The position numbers and the translations under genes were made by a program. Below are positions 1-9,022 of a stretch of 64,000 nucleotides of DNA, in pieces (within the stretch, counting starts at the first letter, position 1; each line of letters opens with the position of its first letter). Source of the stretch: Clostridioides difficile (GTDB taxonomy: Bacteria; Bacillota; Clostridia; Peptostreptococcales; Peptostreptococcaceae); NCBI GenBank assembly GCA_024919175.1, contig CP103804.1, forward strand, positions 2,790,001 to 2,854,000, written 5' to 3'. A model generated the notes under the pieces. It searched no databases. It worked only from the letters and a program-made list of their open reading frames with translations, and was not told the origin of the DNA.

Positions 1-216
1 TCCTGATGTATTTGGAAGTATAGTCATTTCTTTTGGAATATAAGTTAAGATATTTTCTTGTTTATTATCTAAATCCACTCTTCTAAGTGCCATTGTTATT
101 ATTTCGCTTCCACTTTCTTTGATTACTTTAGGTAATATATCATTTGAACCATATTTACCTGTTCCCACCAATAATCTACTATTAAATTCATGTCCTCCAA
201 GTATTAATTTATCCAT
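1..216 (-). CDS. thiG: Thiazole synthase ThiG, N-terminal part (cut by window edge)
   Basis: The minus-strand frame opens with ATG at 216 behind a GGGAGGAAA ribosome site and stays open to the window edge, giving 72 residues. It begins MDKLILGGHEFNSRLLVGTG, followed by KYGSNDILPKVIKESGSEII and MALRRVD. This is the characteristic ThiG N-terminus, including the early LLVGTGKY segment. ThiG forms the thiazole phosphate ring of thiamine from deoxyxylulose phosphate, dehydroglycine and ThiS thiocarboxylate. It lies 62 bases downstream of thiF in the run thiC-thiS-thiF-thiG, so it is probably the fourth gene of the TPP-riboswitch operon. Identification rests on recognition of the N-terminal third only. 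Confidence 0.88.
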   Translation of the reverse strand, partial: MDKLILGGHEFNSRLLVGTGKYGSNDILPKVIKESGSEIITMALRRVDLDNKQENILTYIPKEMTILPNTSG

Positions 217-278
217 TTTATTTCCTCCCAAGATTAATTTTTCCAATTTTCAATCTTTTTATTTTCTGATTCATGCGT

Positions 279-1088
279 TTACATATCTATAAGTATTTGT
301 GTTGCCAAGTTTGCCATATGATTTGCGCAAATAGCTACTCTTGGAGCCATAAGTCCTTCTCCAATTTTAGCTTCATTTACAAAATCTCCACAGATATAAA
401 ATCTATCTCTTATTTTCTTAGTAGTTATTATATTTGAATCATAGTAACCTGCCATCCCTGATGATGCTATCAGATATTTATCTTTCAAGTTTATTAATGT
501 ATAATTACAAACTTGTGCTTTACATGAAGCATCATCGAAAGCTTCAATTATCAAATCTGCCTCTTTAAGTACATCCATATTGTATTTATTTAAAAAAACA
601 TTTTGCTTTTTTAATTTTATAAATGGATTAATTTTTGTTATATTTTCAATCATAGCATCTGTTTTTAATTTTCCTATATCGTCTATAAAGTATTGCTGTC
701 TATTTAAATTAGATGGCTCTACAACATCATAATCTATAAGTAGAAGTTCTCCAACTCCAATTCGAGCTAGAGAGATAGCTATATTGGACCCAAGTCCACC
801 TAATCCCAATATAGCAACTCTTCCTTTTTTTAATTTATTATGCACATTTGGAGTATGTCTAGCTATCAACAAGCTTTCTAGCTCACCAAAAGAAGGTTTA
901 ACCCCCTTTTGTATAAGTGTTAGCTTATCATTTTCAGAAAGTGGAATATCGGATTTAATTGGATATCCATTCAACACCAACACATCACATTTATGATTGT
1001 AATTATCTCTAACTTTATAGGCAGTTGTATTTTCTTCAACATCTGTTAATATTTCATTTACAAATATTTTTATTTTAACCACCTCCAA
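279..1088 (-). CDS. thiF: ThiF-type sulfur-carrier adenylyltransferase with N-terminal ThiS-like domain
   Basis: This E1-like enzyme adenylates the C-terminal glycine of ThiS during thiazole synthesis. The nucleotide-binding motif GLGGLGSNIA lies near residues 94-103, followed by the usual D-VEPSNLNRQQY segment. Residues 1-65 look like a separate ThiS/ubiquitin-like domain, an arrangement known in clostridial ThiF proteins. The start is uncertain. The longest frame begins with TTG at 1088 and overlaps the end of thiS, but GGAGGT at 1081-1086 is the obvious ribosome site and lies inside that extension. Seven bases after it stands an ATA codon at 1073, which would give a protein beginning (M)KIFVNEILTD. 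A GTG at 1082 overlaps the ribosome site. Adenylation-domain function is well supported; the exact N-terminus is not. Confidence 0.88.
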   Translation of the reverse strand: MEVVKIKIFVNEILTDVEENTTAYKVRDNYNHKCDVLVLNGYPIKSDIPLSENDKLTLIQKGVKPSFGELESLLIARHTPNVHNKLKKGRVAILGLGGLGSNIAISLARIGVGELLLIDYDVVEPSNLNRQQYFIDDIGKLKTDAMIENITKINPFIKLKKQNVFLNKYNMDVLKEADLIIEAFDDASCKAQVCNYTLINLKDKYLIASSGMAGYYDSNIITTKKIRDRFYICGDFVNEAKIGEGLMAPRVAICANHMANLATQILIDM

Positions 1089-1269
1089 TAAAGCTAATAA
1101 GCTCTATAACATCTTCGTCCTTTAATATATATGTATTGTAATTAGATTCTTCAATTATTTCTAGATTTATCTCAACCACAACTCTATCACTCTTTAAATT
1201 ATATTTATTCAGCAAATCTATAATAGTTAAATTTTCTTTGAATTCAATATTCGTTCCATTAACCTTCAC
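1075..1269 (-). CDS. thiS: Sulfur carrier protein ThiS
   Basis: A 64-residue ubiquitin-fold protein ending in ISFIGGG. The terminal Gly-Gly is the residue pair adenylated by ThiF and converted to a thiocarboxylate that donates sulfur to the thiazole ring. Translation starts with GTG at 1269 behind a strong GGAGGTGATTTA ribosome site. The 3' end overlaps the longest thiF reading frame, and the codons for the terminal glycines double as the thiF ribosome site, so the two genes are tightly coupled. It lies between thiC and thiF. Size, C-terminus and neighbourhood all fit ThiS. Confidence 0.93.
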   Translation of the reverse strand: MKVNGTNIEFKENLTIIDLLNKYNLKSDRVVVEINLEIIEESNYNTYILKDEDVIELISFIGGG

Positions 1270-1317
1270 TAAATCACCTCCTCCATTTAACTTTATTCAA
1301 TTAATTTTCAGTACAAA

Positions 1318-2619
1318 TTATATTAAATTAAGTTCCTCATTGTTTAATATTTTCTTAACTGTTCTCATTGAACACATTTTTCCACACATAGTACAGCTAT
1401 CCTCATGAGTAGGCGTTGACTCATCTCTATATCTCTTAGCTTTTTCAGGGTCTATTGCAAGTCTAAACATTTCGCACCAATCTAAATCCGCTCTAGCTTT
1501 ACTCATTTTGTTATCCCACTCACGAGCTCCTTTAACATTCTTAGCTATATCGCCTGCATGAGCGGCTATTTTAGCAGCTATTATTCCTTCTTTCATATCA
1601 TCTAAATTAGGTAATCTTAAATGTTCTGCTGGAGTTACATAGCATAAAAAGTCTACTCCTTTAGCACATGCTAATGCTCCTCCTATTGCACTAGTTATAT
1701 GGTCATAACCTGGTGCTATATCTGTAACTAATGGACCAAGAACATAGAAAGGTGCTCCATGACATAATCTTTTTTCTAACACTACATTTGCTTCTATTTC
1801 ATCAATAGCCATATGGCCAGGGCCCTCTATCATGACTTGTACATTTCTTTCCCATGCTCTTTTAGTAAGTTCTCCTAATACCACAAGTTCTTGAATTTGA
1901 ACACCATCTGTAGAATCTTTTATACAACCAGGTCTACAAGCATCTCCTAAACTTAATGTAACATCATATTCTTCACATATATCTAAAATCTTATCAAAAT
2001 TAGTATAAATAGGATTTTCTTTATTATTTAACTCCATCCAAGCAAATAATAATGAGCCTCCACGAGATACTATATGAGTTAATCTTTCATGATTTTTTAT
2101 CTTTTGGCAAACACTTCTAGTAAGACCAACATGTATAGTAATAAAATCAACTCCATCAATAGCATGTTGTTTTATTACATTTAAAAATTCTTCTTCTGTT
2201 ATATCTTTTAGTTCTTTTTCTAAATACCCTACTGCATCATACATAGGAACTGAACCTATCATTGCAGGTGACATCTCAACAACTTTTTCTCTAAATTCTC
2301 TAGTTTTTCCATAGTTACTTAAATCCATTATTGCTTCAGCTTTCATGTCTATTGCTACTTTAACTTTTTCAAGTTCATTTTCTATATTCTTACAATCTCT
2401 TGAAATTCCTAGGTTTACATTTATCTTTGTTCTTAAATTTTTACCTACACCTTCTGCACTTAAGGATTTATGATTTTTGTTAGCAGGTATAACAACTTGT
2501 CCCTTTGCTATTAATTCTCTTAATTCATTTACATCTACTTGTTCCTTTTGAGAAACGATTTCCATTTCTTTAGTTATTATGCCTTTTCTAGCAGCATCCA
2601 TTTGTGTTGTATAATTCAT
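1318..2619 (-). CDS. thiC: Phosphomethylpyrimidine synthase ThiC
   Basis: A radical-SAM enzyme of 433 residues that rearranges aminoimidazole ribotide to hydroxymethylpyrimidine phosphate, the pyrimidine half of thiamine. The C-terminus carries the cluster-binding cysteines as SCTMCGKMCSM (C-X2-C-X3-C). Other ThiC hallmarks are MYDAVGY, IHVGLTR, SRGGS, SLGDACRPGC, IEGPGHM and CYVTPAEHL. The reading frame extends 13 codons further upstream, but the start at 2619 (MNYTTQMDAARKG) is preferred because GGAGGAATGTAAT directly precedes it and the protein then begins at the usual point. The gene lies behind a TPP riboswitch and intrinsic terminator, so thiamine pyrophosphate should switch it off. Confidence 0.96.
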   Translation of the reverse strand: MNYTTQMDAARKGIITKEMEIVSQKEQVDVNELRELIAKGQVVIPANKNHKSLSAEGVGKNLRTKINVNLGISRDCKNIENELEKVKVAIDMKAEAIMDLSNYGKTREFREKVVEMSPAMIGSVPMYDAVGYLEKELKDITEEEFLNVIKQHAIDGVDFITIHVGLTRSVCQKIKNHERLTHIVSRGGSLLFAWMELNNKENPIYTNFDKILDICEEYDVTLSLGDACRPGCIKDSTDGVQIQELVVLGELTKRAWERNVQVMIEGPGHMAIDEIEANVVLEKRLCHGAPFYVLGPLVTDIAPGYDHITSAIGGALACAKGVDFLCYVTPAEHLRLPNLDDMKEGIIAAKIAAHAGDIAKNVKGAREWDNKMSKARADLDWCEMFRLAIDPEKAKRYRDESTPTHEDSCTMCGKMCSMRTVKKILNNEELNLI

Positions 2620-2659
2620 ATTACATTCCTCCAAGATTAAAGTTATAGTTTTTAACAAT

Positions 2660-2697
2660 AAAAAAAGTGCTTTTCCTTGTTTTGGAAAGCACTCTTA
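2660..2697 (-). terminator. Intrinsic terminator in the thiC leader (riboswitch expression platform)
   Basis: On the minus strand GTGCTTTCC and GGAAAAGCAC form a hairpin followed by TTTTTTT. It lies between the TPP aptamer and thiC, so it is the likely attenuator closed when TPP is bound. Confidence 0.85.
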
Positions 2698-2771
2698 TAA
2701 TCATATATACACTTAGACAAATTTCTCACTATTCAGAACAATTTATCTATTTATATAACAAAATTATATTA

Positions 2772-2872
2772 CAAAGCTTCCCTTCGCAAGCATTATCTTG
2801 ATCAGGTTATTAGGGTTTGTAAGTTACGGCTTTATCTCTCAGCTAGCCAATTCTAGCGCCCCTAGCTCTAAA
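2772..2872 (-). promoter_or_regulatory. TPP riboswitch (THI element)
   Basis: Read on the minus strand, this leader contains the conserved CTGAGA core, then AACCTGATC and GATAATGCTTGCGAAGGGA, the invariant pyrophosphate- and pyrimidine-binding parts of the TPP aptamer. It is enclosed by closing stems (GAGCTAGGGGCGC side). The terminator before thiC completes a transcriptional off-switch. Confidence 0.96.
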
Positions 2873-2894
2873 TTTTTATCATTTTTACAAATTC

Positions 2895-2923
2895 AGTATA
2901 ACACAGCAAAAATATTAGTTCAA
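2895..2923 (-). promoter_or_regulatory. Promoter of the thiC operon
   Basis: On the minus strand TTGAAC and TATACT are separated by exactly 17 bases, ending about 22 bases before the TPP aptamer. Spacing and position fit a vegetative promoter. Confidence 0.65.
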
Positions 2924-2961
2924 CATAATAATACAAATTTTATATTTTAATCCAGTTAACT

Positions 2962-5445
2962 TTACTCTAATAATACACCTTTTTTCGAATTTTCAAGATA
3001 AGATTTAAGTATCACAGCCCTTATATTTTCATACTTTATTGAATCTGGAAGTTTTCTTTTTATATTATTTAAATTTTCATAACCTACTTCTTCACATACT
3101 TCTAAAATCATCTTCTTTTCATCTTCATTATAAAATTTTTCTAAATCTAATGTAAAGGATATACTTTGCCCATCTTTTACATAATCATATACATATCCAA
3201 TAACTGTAGATAAGGAAACTTCTATTTCTTGACTCACACTTTGTATATCCTTACCTTGATTTAACAAATCTAATGCTATTTCATTGTTTTTTCTGCTTTC
3301 TCCATCTAATATCAATTTTCTTTTTTTCTTTTTCTCCCAATTAACATCAATACTATTTTCTTTTACATAACGTTTAACTTCATCTAAAAGGCTAGACCCA
3401 TACTTTTCAATTTTTACTCCACCTATACCTGAAATATCCTTTAATTGTTCTTTATCAAGGGGGTATCTTCCACTTATTTCTTTCAAGGCCTTATTAGTTA
3501 AAATCATATATGGAGGTAATTTTTCTTTTTTAGCATATTCTTCTCGAATATTTACTAGCTTTTCATATAAAATTTTATCTGTATTAACTTCAAGAAATTC
3601 ACTATTAACACTCAGTAATTCGACATTTTTTTCTTTTTCTTTTTTATCTATATTGTTTTTTTCGACATATTCTTTGATTAGTGTTTCAAAATCTTCACCA
3701 TATTTTTGATATTTAATTTCTCCTACTCCAGATATATTTAGCATTTCTTCTTTATTGATTGGATAACTACTAGACATAGCTCTAAGTGTTCCATCTCCAA
3801 AAACCATATATGGAGCTATTTTTTCTTCACTTGCAATTAAGTGTCTTAATTCTCTTAAAGCACTATATAATTCATCTTCTACTTCTAGGGATTTTGTCAT
3901 TACAATTTCCTTAAATTCTACCTTTGCCTCACCTTTCAAAACTTTCATAGACATATCATTTAATCTTATAGTTGGGTAACTTCCTCTGTTTCCGCTACCT
4001 AAAGTTTCGACTAAATCTAAAAAACCATGTGAAACTAATGTATTTATAAAGTTCTTCAAATCTTCACTTGAGTAATCTCTCATAATATTATATGTAGACA
4101 AAGTATCTAAGCCAAGCTGTAAAATTTTTTTATTTTTAGACCCTCTAAGTACATCTACAATAGTAGTGACACCATAGCTTCTTTTCATTCTAGCTACACA
4201 TGAAATAACTTTTTGAGCATCTATAGTTTTATCCACTATTTCACCTTCAACTAAACAATTACTACAGTTATTACAGTTTTCTACATAATTTTCCCCAAAG
4301 TAATTTAATATTGTCCCCCTATAGCATGAATTACTATAAACTAAATCAATCATATGCTGAAGTTTTTTATGTTGAAATAATTTTCTTTCAGGATTTTCAA
4401 CACCAATATCTATTAAATACTTTTGTATATGTACATCTCCTGGGGAAAATAAAAGTATACATTCACTTTTTTCTCCATCTCTACCTGCTCTCCCTATTTC
4501 TTGGTAGTAATTTTCTACACTTTGAGGCATATTGTAGTGTATAACCCATCTTATATTAGGCTTGTCAATCCCCATTCCAAATGCATTTGTTGCTATCATT
4601 ATATCTATATTGTCATTTATAAAATCTTCTTGATTCTTATTTCTTTCATTCTTAGATAAACCTGCATGATATTTTGATACAGATATATTTCTCTTTGCTA
4701 AGCCATTATAAATATTTTCAACTTCTTTTCTAGTAGCTGTATATATAATTCCAGACTCATTTTTATGATTTTGAATATAATCTATAATATATTTATTTTT
4801 ACTAGATGATTTTACTATATTTATTGCTAGGTTTTCTCTATCAAACCCTGTTATGTAACAATCTGGACTCTCTAAACACAATAAATTTATTATATCAGCT
4901 CTTACCTCTTCTGATGCAGTAGCTGTAAAAGCTGTGACTATAGGCCTTTTAGACAAACTATTGATAAACGCAGAAATCCTTCTATAGCTCAGTCTAAAGT
5001 CATGACCCCATTGAGATACACAATGTGCTTCATCTATTGCAATTTGACTTATCTCATTATTATTTATTAGTTCAAGAAATTCCTGGGTATCTAATCTTTC
5101 TGGAGCAATATAAAGTATTTTATAAGTGTTTTTTCTAATATTATTTAATATTTCATTAAATTCTTTATTTCCTAATGAACTATTTATAAAAGCAGCATTG
5201 ATTCCCATAGCTTTTAAAGCGTCTACTTGGTCTTTCATAAGAGATATAAGTGGCGAAATCACGACTGTCATCCCATCTAATATCAATGCTGGAAGTTGAT
5301 AACATATAGATTTTCCTCCTCCAGTTGGCATTATAGCCAATACATCTTTTTTATTCAAAATAGAGTTTATTATGGACTCTTGACCTTTTCTAAAACTTGT
5401 ATACCCATAGTATTTTGATAATATTTCTAAAGGTTTTTTATTCAT
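2962..5445 (-). CDS. recQ: RecQ-family ATP-dependent DNA helicase with two HRDC-like domains
   Basis: A superfamily-2 helicase of 827 residues that unwinds DNA 3'-5' in recombination and repair. Motif I is MPTGGGKS (about 39-46), followed by SPLISLMKDQV, the DEAH box with CVSQWGHDFR (RecQ aromatic loop), TATAS and QEIGRAGRDG (motif VI). The zinc-binding domain shows CNNCSNC. After the winged helix there are two copies of an HRDC-like unit, each with an L/I-PPYM or APYM-type segment and an ISG-G-KY-KYG turn. The C-terminal ~110 residues resemble a helix-turn-helix extension (DIQSVSQEIEVSLSTVIGYV). The protein is much longer than E. coli RecQ because of this duplicated tail. The start has an AGGAGA ribosome site. 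It is monocistronic. Confidence 0.93.
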   Translation of the reverse strand: MNKKPLEILSKYYGYTSFRKGQESIINSILNKKDVLAIMPTGGGKSICYQLPALILDGMTVVISPLISLMKDQVDALKAMGINAAFINSSLGNKEFNEILNNIRKNTYKILYIAPERLDTQEFLELINNNEISQIAIDEAHCVSQWGHDFRLSYRRISAFINSLSKRPIVTAFTATASEEVRADIINLLCLESPDCYITGFDRENLAINIVKSSSKNKYIIDYIQNHKNESGIIYTATRKEVENIYNGLAKRNISVSKYHAGLSKNERNKNQEDFINDNIDIMIATNAFGMGIDKPNIRWVIHYNMPQSVENYYQEIGRAGRDGEKSECILLFSPGDVHIQKYLIDIGVENPERKLFQHKKLQHMIDLVYSNSCYRGTILNYFGENYVENCNNCSNCLVEGEIVDKTIDAQKVISCVARMKRSYGVTTIVDVLRGSKNKKILQLGLDTLSTYNIMRDYSSEDLKNFINTLVSHGFLDLVETLGSGNRGSYPTIRLNDMSMKVLKGEAKVEFKEIVMTKSLEVEDELYSALRELRHLIASEEKIAPYMVFGDGTLRAMSSSYPINKEEMLNISGVGEIKYQKYGEDFETLIKEYVEKNNIDKKEKEKNVELLSVNSEFLEVNTDKILYEKLVNIREEYAKKEKLPPYMILTNKALKEISGRYPLDKEQLKDISGIGGVKIEKYGSSLLDEVKRYVKENSIDVNWEKKKKRKLILDGESRKNNEIALDLLNQGKDIQSVSQEIEVSLSTVIGYVYDYVKDGQSISFTLDLEKFYNEDEKKMILEVCEEVGYENLNNIKRKLPDSIKYENIRAVILKSYLENSKKGVLLE

Positions 5446-5586
5446 ATATTTTTCTCCTAATTCAAATTAATTAAAACTTCTTCTCTGATTATGTTCAAAT
5501 TTTTATTTTTATATTCACAATCGCATTATTCCAAAGTTTCTAGCTGTTATATATTATATATTAACATATATTCTTAAAAAAATAGT

Positions 5587-5615
5587 TTGCAAAGTAAAAT
5601 AATTTATGATACATT
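5587..5615 (+). promoter_or_regulatory. Candidate promoter of the riboflavin operon
   Basis: TTGCAA and TACATT are separated by 17 bases and end about 20 bases upstream of the FMN aptamer. The -10 is weak, so this is a moderate call. Confidence 0.45.
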
Positions 5616-5636
5616 CTAAATATAAATTTAATACTT

Positions 5637-5752
5637 AATCTTCGGGGTAGGGTGAAATTCCCAATCGGCGGTATAGCCCGCGAACTGAGTTAAAACTTGG
5701 TTGATTTGGTTAAATTCCAAAGCCGACAGTAAAGTCTGGATGGAAGAAGATA
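5637..5752 (+). promoter_or_regulatory. FMN riboswitch (RFN element)
   Basis: The leader contains CGGGGTAGGGTGAAATTCCC, AATCGGCGGTATAGCCCGCG, CCGACAGTAAAGTCTGGATG and GAAGAAGAT, the full set of RFN conserved blocks in order. It sits directly upstream of ribD-ribE-ribBA-ribH. FMN binding should favour the terminator at about 5824-5853. Confidence 0.97.
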
Positions 5753-5823
5753 TATACTAAATAAGTGTTTTTGTAGAGCAGTTTTGCTATACATTTATAC
5801 AATATTTATTGTAGATTATTCTG

Positions 5824-5853
5824 AACCCTGAGTTAATTCTCAGGGTTTTTTGT
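5824..5853 (+). terminator. Intrinsic terminator in the rib leader
   Basis: AACCCTGAG, TTAATT and CTCAGGGTT form a hairpin followed by TTTTT. It lies between the FMN aptamer and ribD, as expected for transcription attenuation. Confidence 0.88.
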
Positions 5854-5892
5854 TTAAAAATTATCCAAGTTTAAATAGGAGGTGTAAATATT

Positions 5893-7005
5893 GTGAAATT
5901 TATAAGTCAAAAAGAGAAAGATATTTATTATATGAAAAAAGCTATTGAATTAGCCAAAAATGGAGAAGGTTTTGTAAATCCAAATCCATTAGTTGGATGT
6001 GTAATTGTTAAAGATGATAACATAATAGGTAAAGGATATCATGAGAAATTTGGTTCTAATCATGCTGAAATAAATGCTATAAATAGTGCTAATCAAAGTT
6101 TAAGGGATACCACTCTCTATGTAAATTTAGAACCATGTTCTCATTATGGCAAAACACCTCCTTGTGTAGATAAAATTATTAAAAATAATATTAAGAGAGT
6201 TGTAATATCTACATTAGACCCAAATCCAATTGTCTGTGGCAATGGAGTAAAAAAACTAAGGGACAATAACATTGATGTCACTGTAGGTATATTAGAAAAA
6301 GAAGCAAAACAATTGAATGAAATATTTTTTTACTACATAAAAACAAAAAAACCTCTTTGTATTGTAAAATCAGCAGTAAGTTTGGATGGTAAGATTGCCA
6401 CAAAATCCCTAGAATCAAAATGGATATCTAATGAATCATCAAGATATCTAAGTCATAAATATAGAAATAAATATCAAGGTATAATGGTTGGGATAAACAC
6501 AGTTTTAAATGATAATCCGTTGCTAACTTGCAGACTTAACCAAGAAAATGTATCTCACCCTGTAAGAATAATAATAGACACAAACTTAAAATTTCCACTT
6601 GATAGCAAATTAGTTAAAGATAAAACTAGTAAGACTATAGTTTTTACGTGTTGTGAAGATATTGAAAAATCCTCAGTTTTAAGAAAGAATAACATTGAGG
6701 TGGTAGTTTCTCCTAAAAAAAATAATATGGTAGATTTAGAATTTGTAATGTATAAATTGGGAGAATTAAAAATTGATTCTGTTTTAGTTGAAGGTGGTGC
6801 TACACTTAATGACAGTCTATTTAGAAATAAATTAGTTGATAAGGTCAAATTATTTCTATCACCTAAGATTATAGGTGGTAAAGATGCACCTACATTCGTT
6901 TCTGGCGAAGGAATAAGCCATCTATCAGATTCAACACAATTAGTAATCAATAATGTAACTTTAATAGATGGAGATATTTTGGTAGAATCTGATGTTTTGA
7001 ATTAA
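5893..7005 (+). CDS. ribD: Bifunctional riboflavin-specific deaminase/reductase RibD
   Basis: RibD deaminates diaminohydroxyphosphoribosylaminopyrimidine and then reduces the ribosyl side chain, the second and third steps of riboflavin synthesis. The N-terminal cytidine-deaminase-like domain shows the zinc site HAE at 57-59 with PCSHYGKTPPC (Cys82, Cys91). The C-terminal reductase domain starts near residue 150 (AVSLDGKIA) and ends with VEGGATLNDS and LFLSPKIIGG. At 370 residues it is full length. Translation starts with GTG behind TAGGAGGTGTAAAT. It is the first gene of the FMN-riboswitch-controlled operon. Confidence 0.96.
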   Translation: MKFISQKEKDIYYMKKAIELAKNGEGFVNPNPLVGCVIVKDDNIIGKGYHEKFGSNHAEINAINSANQSLRDTTLYVNLEPCSHYGKTPPCVDKIIKNNIKRVVISTLDPNPIVCGNGVKKLRDNNIDVTVGILEKEAKQLNEIFFYYIKTKKPLCIVKSAVSLDGKIATKSLESKWISNESSRYLSHKYRNKYQGIMVGINTVLNDNPLLTCRLNQENVSHPVRIIIDTNLKFPLDSKLVKDKTSKTIVFTCCEDIEKSSVLRKNNIEVVVSPKKNNMVDLEFVMYKLGELKIDSVLVEGGATLNDSLFRNKLVDKVKLFLSPKIIGGKDAPTFVSGEGISHLSDSTQLVINNVTLIDGDILVESDVLN

Positions 7006-7036
7006 ATTTATAAATATACATGTCTAGGAGGTTAAA

Positions 7037-7702
7037 ATGTTTACTGGCATAGTAGAAGAAGTTGGAATACTTAGAAAAATTACAGCTAATAGCAAAAGTG
7101 GAAAAGTTACCATACAATCAAGTAAAATACTAGATGGCACAAATCTTGGAGATAGTATAGCTGTAAATGGAGTTTGCTTAACTGTTTCAAGTTTAGGTAA
7201 AAATGAATTTACTGCTGATGTTATGATGGAAACAGTTCGTTCTACAAATTTAAGCTCATTAAATCCAAATGATAAAGTAAATCTTGAAAGAGCTATGAGC
7301 CTTTCTTCTAGGTTTGGTGGGCACATAGTAACAGGTCATGTTGATAGTAAAGGTACTATTTGTAAATTTGAAAAAGATGAAAACGCAGTTTTAGTAAGCA
7401 TCCAACCAACCAAAGAACTTTTATTAACAATGATACACAAAGGCTCTGTTGCTATTGATGGTGTAAGTCTAACTATAGCTTATTTAGATGATGAAATATT
7501 TAAGGTTTCTGTTATACCTCATACTAAATTTAACACTACTCTATTGACAAAAAATATTGGAGACTTTGTCAATTTAGAAAGTGATGTAATTGGAAAGTAT
7601 GTTAATAATTTTCTTGTAAAAAACTACAAGGAATTAAATTCTAATAGTAGTAACTATAAATCAAATATAGATAAAGAATTTTTACTTAAAAATGGTTTTT
7701 AA
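7037..7702 (+). CDS. ribE: Riboflavin synthase alpha chain
   Basis: This enzyme dismutates two 6,7-dimethyl-8-ribityllumazine molecules into riboflavin and the pyrimidine precursor. The protein starts MFTGIVEEVG and contains the two lumazine-binding repeats, marked by NGVCLTV in the first and DGVSLTI in the second. GHIVTGHVD links the repeats. At 221 residues it is full length. The ribosome site AGGAGGTTAAA precedes the ATG. It is second in the operon, 31 bases after ribD. The same gene is called ribC in some Gram-positive annotations. Confidence 0.96.
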   Translation: MFTGIVEEVGILRKITANSKSGKVTIQSSKILDGTNLGDSIAVNGVCLTVSSLGKNEFTADVMMETVRSTNLSSLNPNDKVNLERAMSLSSRFGGHIVTGHVDSKGTICKFEKDENAVLVSIQPTKELLLTMIHKGSVAIDGVSLTIAYLDDEIFKVSVIPHTKFNTTLLTKNIGDFVNLESDVIGKYVNNFLVKNYKELNSNSSNYKSNIDKEFLLKNGF

Positions 7703-7724
7703 AAATAATAAAGGAGTGAATTAC

Positions 7725-8918
7725 ATGTTTAATACTATTGAAGAAGCTATTAATGATATCAAAAATGGAAAAATGGTAATCGTAGTTGATGATGAAGGTA
7801 GAGAAAATGAAGGAGATTTATTGATGGCAGCTGAAATGGCTACACCTGAGACAATAAACTTTATGGCTACATATGGTAGAGGCCTTATTTGTCTTCCTGC
7901 TACAGAAGAAAAATTTAAAAGTTTAAATATACCTCTTATGGTTAAAGAAAATACAGACACATTTCAAACTGCATTTACTGTCACTATAGATGGCATAGAT
8001 ACTTTAACAGGTATATCTGCATATGAGAGAGCTGAGACTGTCAAACTATTCTGTAATGAAAATTCCACAAGTAAAGATTTTAAAACACCTGGACATGTAT
8101 TTCCATTAATCGCAAAAACTGGAGGTGTCCTAGTTAGAGATGGCCATACAGAAGCTTCTGTAGACCTTGCTAGACTTGCAGGATTTAAGGAAATTGGCCT
8201 TATCTGTGAAATAATGAAAGATGATGGTAAAATGGCAAGGGTTGATGATTTGATGATATTTAAAGAAAAACATAATTTAAAAATCATAACTATAAAAGAC
8301 TTAATAGAATATCGTAAAAAAAATGAAAACACTATAGAAAAAATTTCTAGTGCTTTTCTCCCAACAAAATATGGAAATTTTGAAATCATAGGATATAAAG
8401 ATATTTATTCAAATGAAGAACACATTGCCCTTACTTATGGAAATATAAATGAAGAAAATACACTAGTTAGACTTCATTCTGAATGTTTAACAGGCGATGT
8501 ATTTCACTCTTTAAAATGTGATTGCGGGCTACAATTAGAAACTTCTATGAAAAAAATCGTAGAAAATGGAAGTGGTGTTTTAATTTACATGAAACAGGAA
8601 GGTAGAGGTATTGGTCTTTTAAATAAGATTAAAGCTTATAAACTTCAGGAAGAAGGTTATGATACTGTTGAAGCAAATTTAATGCTTGGATTTGAAGAAG
8701 ATATGAGAGATTTTTATGTAGCTGCTCAAATATTAAGAAACTTACATATAAAGAGTATAAACCTTTTAAGTAATAATCCTGACAAAATAAATCAATTAGA
8801 AAAATATGGAATAAACATTGAGCATAGAATTCCTATTAATGAAGAAATCAATGATTTTAATAAATTATATCTAAAAACTAAGAAAGATAAAATGGGACAT
8901 CTATTAGATATTATATAA
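7725..8918 (+). CDS. ribBA: Bifunctional DHBP synthase / GTP cyclohydrolase II
   Basis: This fusion makes both precursors of riboflavin. The N-terminal half makes dihydroxybutanone phosphate from ribulose phosphate (DDEGRENEGDL, then GHVFPL and GHTEASVDL). The C-terminal half opens GTP (zinc site C-LTGDVFHSLKCDC, then QEGRGIGL and NLMLGFEEDMRDF). The longest frame begins at 7692 inside the end of ribE. The start at 7725 (MFNTIEEA) is chosen because AAGGAGTGAATTAC precedes it and it matches the family start. The protein has 397 residues, the normal length. Confidence 0.96.
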   Translation: MFNTIEEAINDIKNGKMVIVVDDEGRENEGDLLMAAEMATPETINFMATYGRGLICLPATEEKFKSLNIPLMVKENTDTFQTAFTVTIDGIDTLTGISAYERAETVKLFCNENSTSKDFKTPGHVFPLIAKTGGVLVRDGHTEASVDLARLAGFKEIGLICEIMKDDGKMARVDDLMIFKEKHNLKIITIKDLIEYRKKNENTIEKISSAFLPTKYGNFEIIGYKDIYSNEEHIALTYGNINEENTLVRLHSECLTGDVFHSLKCDCGLQLETSMKKIVENGSGVLIYMKQEGRGIGLLNKIKAYKLQEEGYDTVEANLMLGFEEDMRDFYVAAQILRNLHIKSINLLSNNPDKINQLEKYGINIEHRIPINEEINDFNKLYLKTKKDKMGHLLDII

Positions 8919-9022
8919 CTAATGGTATTTAGTTATTATTCTACTAAGTAATTTTTATTACAATAATATAGATATACTAAAAATATAGATTTATAACCTA
9001 AATAAAATTGGAGGAAATAAAA

